From NCBI GenBank assembly GCA_028285305.1, contig JANQPV010000026.1:108121-172120 (forward strand): a DNA stretch of 64,000 nucleotides. The letters are read 5' to 3'. The notes beneath the pieces were generated by a model. That model did not search any database, was not told where the DNA came from, and worked only from the letters and a program-made list of their open reading frames with translations. Shown piece by piece: positions 61,087-64,000 of the stretch. Position 1 is the stretch's first letter. Each line of letters opens with the position of its first letter. Both the position numbers and the translations under genes were made by a program. This stretch comes from Alphaproteobacteria bacterium (GTDB taxonomy: Bacteria > Pseudomonadota > Alphaproteobacteria > SMXP01).

Positions 61087-61985
61087 ACATCGCACACAAG
61101 CCAGACGAGCTCCTATCTGGCGTTGAACTCTCAACTTTGTCCGACAAGGAACTAATGAAGCTTGAGCGTCAAATTGCCGAGCAGCATATTGGAAAAACGC
61201 CCTGGCTGGCGATTGTTTGGGGGTTTTCGAATTTAGCCGTTTGGCTGTCGCTCTGGCCTCTCGTTTTTTTCGGTGTGATGCCGCTTTGGCTGGGCTTTCT
61301 GATCGCGACTGTGAACGTGTCGATCTGCTACCTGCCCTCTCACGAGGCGCAACATGACATCATCGCCAAACCGGGCGAACCTCTCCGCTGGTTGAATGAA
61401 ATGCTGGGACATCTGTCCACCATTCCTCTCGCATTCCCATATCGCTACTTGAAGGTGACCCACATGGAACACCACAAGAACGCGAACCATCCGGACCTCG
61501 ACCCCGATTATGGAACCCATGCTTCAAACCCGTTGGCGGCGATATGGCAATCGATAAAAATACGTCAACCGCGAATGGAAGGCTTCACGGACTCCTATGC
61601 AAAAACCGCGCAACGGGTTGGCCGCGCAGACGTAATCGGCGATGCCGTCATTTATACGCTGGCGTTTTACAGCATACTGATCGGACTCGCTTGGTCTGGA
61701 CATGCGCTCGAGGCAGCTCTCCTCTGGTGGCTTCCCCGGCATATCGGGCTCACCTACATCCAATATTATCTCAGCTGGGCGCCCCATCATCCGGGCACGG
61801 AAACGGGCCGGTATAAGGACACTCGTAGTTTCAAGTCGCTCTTTGGCAATATCGGCTCAGCGGGCATGCAATATCATATTGTCCATCATTTGCACCCGCG
61901 CATACCGCTCTATCGGACACCCCGGGCCTACTGGGAGATGAAGCCTATTCTCGAAGCCCGCGGCTGCGAAGTACACGAATTATAG
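61083..61985 (+). CDS. Membrane di-iron fatty acid desaturase/hydroxylase family enzyme
   Basis: A 300-residue membrane protein with the three histidine boxes of this superfamily: HEAQHD (H87, H91), HMEHHKNANH (H127, H130, H131) and YHIVHHLHP (H265, H268, H269, H271). Four hydrophobic helices surround them (VWGFSNLAVWLSLWPLVFF, LWLGFLIATVNVSICYL). The pattern is close to carotenoid hydroxylase/ketolase-type and short desaturase members; the substrate is therefore a lipid, carotenoid or sterol-like molecule. It needs an electron donor, possibly linked to the Rieske oxygenase that follows after 24 bases. Confidence 0.88.
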   Translation: MNIAHKPDELLSGVELSTLSDKELMKLERQIAEQHIGKTPWLAIVWGFSNLAVWLSLWPLVFFGVMPLWLGFLIATVNVSICYLPSHEAQHDIIAKPGEPLRWLNEMLGHLSTIPLAFPYRYLKVTHMEHHKNANHPDLDPDYGTHASNPLAAIWQSIKIRQPRMEGFTDSYAKTAQRVGRADVIGDAVIYTLAFYSILIGLAWSGHALEAALLWWLPRHIGLTYIQYYLSWAPHHPGTETGRYKDTRSFKSLFGNIGSAGMQYHIVHHLHPRIPLYRTPRAYWEMKPILEARGCEVHEL

Positions 61986-62009
61986 GTTTTTCTTAGCGAG
62001 AAAAAGGCC

Positions 62010-63254
62010 ATGAAACACGATCTACAAGTCCAAATACTCAAAGAGTTGATGCGCCAGATCGATGACGGAAAGAACATCGACGCAGGCGTGCAGTACAAAG
62101 TCCCAACATCGATTTACGCCGATCAGGATCTCGCCAAAAATGAATGGGACTCATTTTTTAAGAACCACCCGCAAATGATAGGCCTCTCTGGAGATTTACC
62201 GGAACCAAACAGTTTCTTGACCGTCAACGATTTTGGCGTCCCGGTTATTGCTACACGCGACAAAACGGGCAGATTTCGCGCCTTCCTAAACATATGCCGC
62301 CACCGCGCCACACGCGTTGAGACGGATCAACGCGGAAAGCGAAAGCTCTTCGTTTGTCCTTTCCATGCTTGGTCCTATTCGACGGCCGGCGAACTCGTAG
62401 TCGTTGCCGATGAGAGCGACTTTGGCGACGTTGACAAATCGTGCAGAGGGCTGATCGAATTGCCGGCTGCTGAAGCCGGTGGGTTGCTGTTCGTCCATCC
62501 GCAGCCGGATGGAGAGCTGGATGTCGAAGCCCTTCTCGGGAAGGAACTGCTCGACGAGATCGCGTCGAATGGATTCGATGAATTAGTGTTCGGAGCGGAC
62601 AAAACACTGGACATGAAACTCAATTGGAAACTTGCCAACGACACGTTTGGAGAAACCTATCACTTCCAAAAACTCCACAAAGACACGCTGGGTCAACTCT
62701 TCATCGGCAACAACACGCACTATGAGGAATTTGGCCGCAACCACAGATTTACCACGGCCAATCTCGGAATTCATGAGCTCCGTAACCAGCCGGAACAAGA
62801 ATGGCAAATTCAGAAGGGCACATTTGTCGGATATCACCTGTTCCCCAACATCGAAATGTTCTGGGTGGGTGACACACTCTCGTTAATTCGCATTTATCCT
62901 GACGCAGACAATCCTGGGCGCTCGATTTCGCAAGTCTCCATCTACTATACAAAAGAGGCCTATGAGCAGGCCATCTCTTTGGACGAAGATGCCCGCGCAC
63001 AGGCGGTCGAAGACACCTACAAATTTGACACAACCGTTAGCCCATCCATCGAAGCCTCCCTGGAAGTCTTCACAAGTACGATCGAACAGGAAGACTATGT
63101 GATGGGTGAGTTTCAGCAGCAGGCCGCCGAAAGCGGCCTCGCCGGAGAAGCGATCTTTGGCCGCAATGAGCCGGTTCTACACCACTTCCATCGCTCCTAC
63201 CGCGAGGCATTAGGCCTGCCCCATTTCGAGCGTGTCGAAACAACCGCCCATTGA
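62010..63254 (+). CDS. Rieske-type ring-hydroxylating oxygenase, alpha subunit
   Basis: A 414-residue oxygenase. Rieske ligands C96 and H98 (CRHRA) and C116 and H119 (CPFHAW) with the standard 17-residue gap. The catalytic iron region is NDTFGETYHFQKLH, with the bridging Asp before it. It belongs to the alpha subunits of aromatic and aliphatic hydroxylases, not to the vanillate-demethylase branch of the other copy. It lies last in the TetR-controlled operon, after the membrane di-iron enzyme, and probably shares its substrate. No reductase is in the window. Confidence 0.92.
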   Translation: MKHDLQVQILKELMRQIDDGKNIDAGVQYKVPTSIYADQDLAKNEWDSFFKNHPQMIGLSGDLPEPNSFLTVNDFGVPVIATRDKTGRFRAFLNICRHRATRVETDQRGKRKLFVCPFHAWSYSTAGELVVVADESDFGDVDKSCRGLIELPAAEAGGLLFVHPQPDGELDVEALLGKELLDEIASNGFDELVFGADKTLDMKLNWKLANDTFGETYHFQKLHKDTLGQLFIGNNTHYEEFGRNHRFTTANLGIHELRNQPEQEWQIQKGTFVGYHLFPNIEMFWVGDTLSLIRIYPDADNPGRSISQVSIYYTKEAYEQAISLDEDARAQAVEDTYKFDTTVSPSIEASLEVFTSTIEQEDYVMGEFQQQAAESGLAGEAIFGRNEPVLHHFHRSYREALGLPHFERVETTAH

Positions 63255-63430
63255 CAAAGTGCCTGGCAAAAGATCACAAGGACTAATCCGTGACCATGCG
63301 CTGCGACCGTCGTTGCACGGAGCGTAATACTCGAGGTTCGTGCGCTATCTGCTAATAAAGTCCCACGGCAAGCAAGCGAAGTGAGACTCTCGCATCCAGG
63401 CTACGATACAGCCTGCCGCCCCTTGGCCGC

Positions 63431-63661
63431 CTATGACGATGTATCGCAAGCCGCGTTCTTTGACTTGTGTGTGTTGAGGTCAAACAAGAACCAAGCATAG
63501 CAGCGACTAAACACGCCGTTTAAAATCAGCATAAGGGCGATGATCGCGACGAACCACTCAACAATTGTCACTTCGGGCCGGAACATCAAGAAGCCAAGCA
63601 GCGCTATTCCGATTGTGAAGCGGATGCCACGTTCGATATTCCCCAAATTTCTTTCAATCAT
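63431..63661 (-). CDS. DUF2892 membrane protein
   Basis: A 76-residue protein: MIERNLGNIERGIRFTIGIA followed by two membrane helices (LLGFLMFRPEVTIVEWF and VAIIALMLILNGVFSRCYA) and a charged tail. This is the DUF2892 (YgaP C-terminal-like) family, seen fused to rhodanese domains or alone. The start at 63661 has GGAG 9 bases upstream. Role unknown; probably in the inner membrane. It converges on the Rieske gene from the right. Confidence 0.85.
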   Translation of the reverse strand: MIERNLGNIERGIRFTIGIALLGFLMFRPEVTIVEWFVAIIALMLILNGVFSRCYAWFLFDLNTHKSKNAACDTSS

Positions 63662-63902
63662 GATCAATTGCTCCATATTTGTGCGCTACCAAACAGTGTC
63701 CGGGCCCGCAGGAGAAAAAGAGCTCGCGTCACCTGCCGAGACCTGATGAGCTTGGCAGCGTTCTATCATCTGCCGGTATTTCCCGACTGTTCACGCATAA
63801 GAACGAAGTCGCCGGCACATTGGATCATCTGCCAGCATTGATGCCATGGAGCGCGAATCGGTCATCAAACCAAGAAGAGTCCTCCAGATCAAAGACACTT
63901 CG

Positions 63903-64000
63903 CTAGAGCGTTTCCAGGTGAAGTGGAATCCGGTTCACCGTCAGGAAACGCGCAAAACAAGGAATCTGGAGCCGTTTTGTGTTTCCGTCAAAACCAAAAC
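63903..64000 (+). repeat. Two-hairpin intergenic repeat, copy 2 (RIME-like), cut by the window end
   Basis: Aligns without gaps to the element at 14771-14862 over about 92 bases. Hairpin 1 has outer arms GCGTTTCC (63908-63915) and GGAAACGC (63944-63951) and inner arms GGTGAA and TTCACC. A second stem GTTTTG (63974-63979) and CAAAAC (63989-63994) follows. Relative to copy 1, the hairpin 1 changes are paired on both arms, so the stem is preserved. The element probably runs past the end of the window. Confidence 0.8.

Noticed and set aside
63679..63906. A 75-codon plus-strand frame before the right-end repeat
   Set aside because: Polar, low-information translation; no ribosome site.
1..64000. 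CRISPR array, prophage, transposon or insertion sequence
   Set aside because: No regularly spaced repeats, no transposase or integrase genes, and no terminal inverted repeats were seen. The only repeats are the two-hairpin element and the small tandem units.

Overview
The window looks like one contiguous stretch of an alphaproteobacterial chromosome of moderate GC content. The evidence is the gene families present: the F1-ATPase inhibitor zeta subunit (DUF1476), a DUF1491 protein, a PleC-like histidine kinase, the QueE subtype with a C-x14-C-x2-C cluster site, the sfsA-map-radC order, purC-purS-purQ-purL, and two copies of a paired-hairpin repeat of the kind common in Rhizobiales and their relatives. 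I cannot name the genus. No prophage, transposase, CRISPR array or rRNA is visible. One tRNA (elongator Met, CAT) is present.

Layout. 1-8.7 kb: an acetyltransferase, a diiron ferritin-like protein, an unrecognised protein built from a duplicated module, the preQ0 genes queE-queC, a large hybrid histidine kinase lacking its phospho-acceptor His, and an F420-type (LLM) oxidoreductase. 8.8-17.3 kb: a lipid or CoA-thioester block (two acyl-CoA dehydrogenases, an HpaB/4-hydroxybutyryl-CoA dehydratase-like protein without iron-sulfur ligands, a secreted TPR protein, an RND/MMPL exporter) with a repeat element in the middle. 17.3-24 kb: a PilZ-like/methyltransferase fusion facing a PleC-like membrane kinase, a GST with a disordered N-terminal extension, and a PLP lyase. 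23.9-27 kb: a DUF4212/SSS symporter pair whose small subunit carries a roughly 340-residue Ala/Glu/Lys/Thr-rich extension. 27-32 kb: asparagine synthetase, aldo/keto reductase and GMC oxidoreductase. 32-41 kb: thiolase, an ArsR/AHSA1 pair, P450 divergent from a Rieske oxygenase, an exported FAH-family hydrolase, tRNA-Met, two VOC proteins and a DUF4185-like lipoprotein. 41-51 kb: housekeeping (cinA-like, sfsA, map, radC), a PepSY protein with a two-component system, purB, a possible AbrB/PemK-type pair, and DUF1476. 50-56.5 kb: purCSQL, a lipoprotein, prfC. 56.7-64 kb: DUF1491, a second kinase-like protein without the phospho-acceptor His, sufE, and a TetR-controlled operon encoding a small membrane protein, a membrane di-iron hydroxylase or desaturase, and a second Rieske oxygenase.

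How it works together. The recurring theme is aerobic oxidation of lipophilic substrates: P450, two Rieske oxygenases, a membrane di-iron enzyme, a diiron ferritin-like protein, GMC and LLM oxidoreductases, acyl-CoA dehydrogenases and a thiolase. A second theme is unusual signalling: two kinase-like proteins that cannot autophosphorylate on the normal residue, and a PilZ-methyltransferase next to a membrane kinase, reminiscent of fatty-acid methyl ester signalling. The sequence also shows convincing operators for the ArsR and TetR regulators, three fairly strong terminator-like hairpins, and a hairpin that covers the thiolase ribosome binding site.
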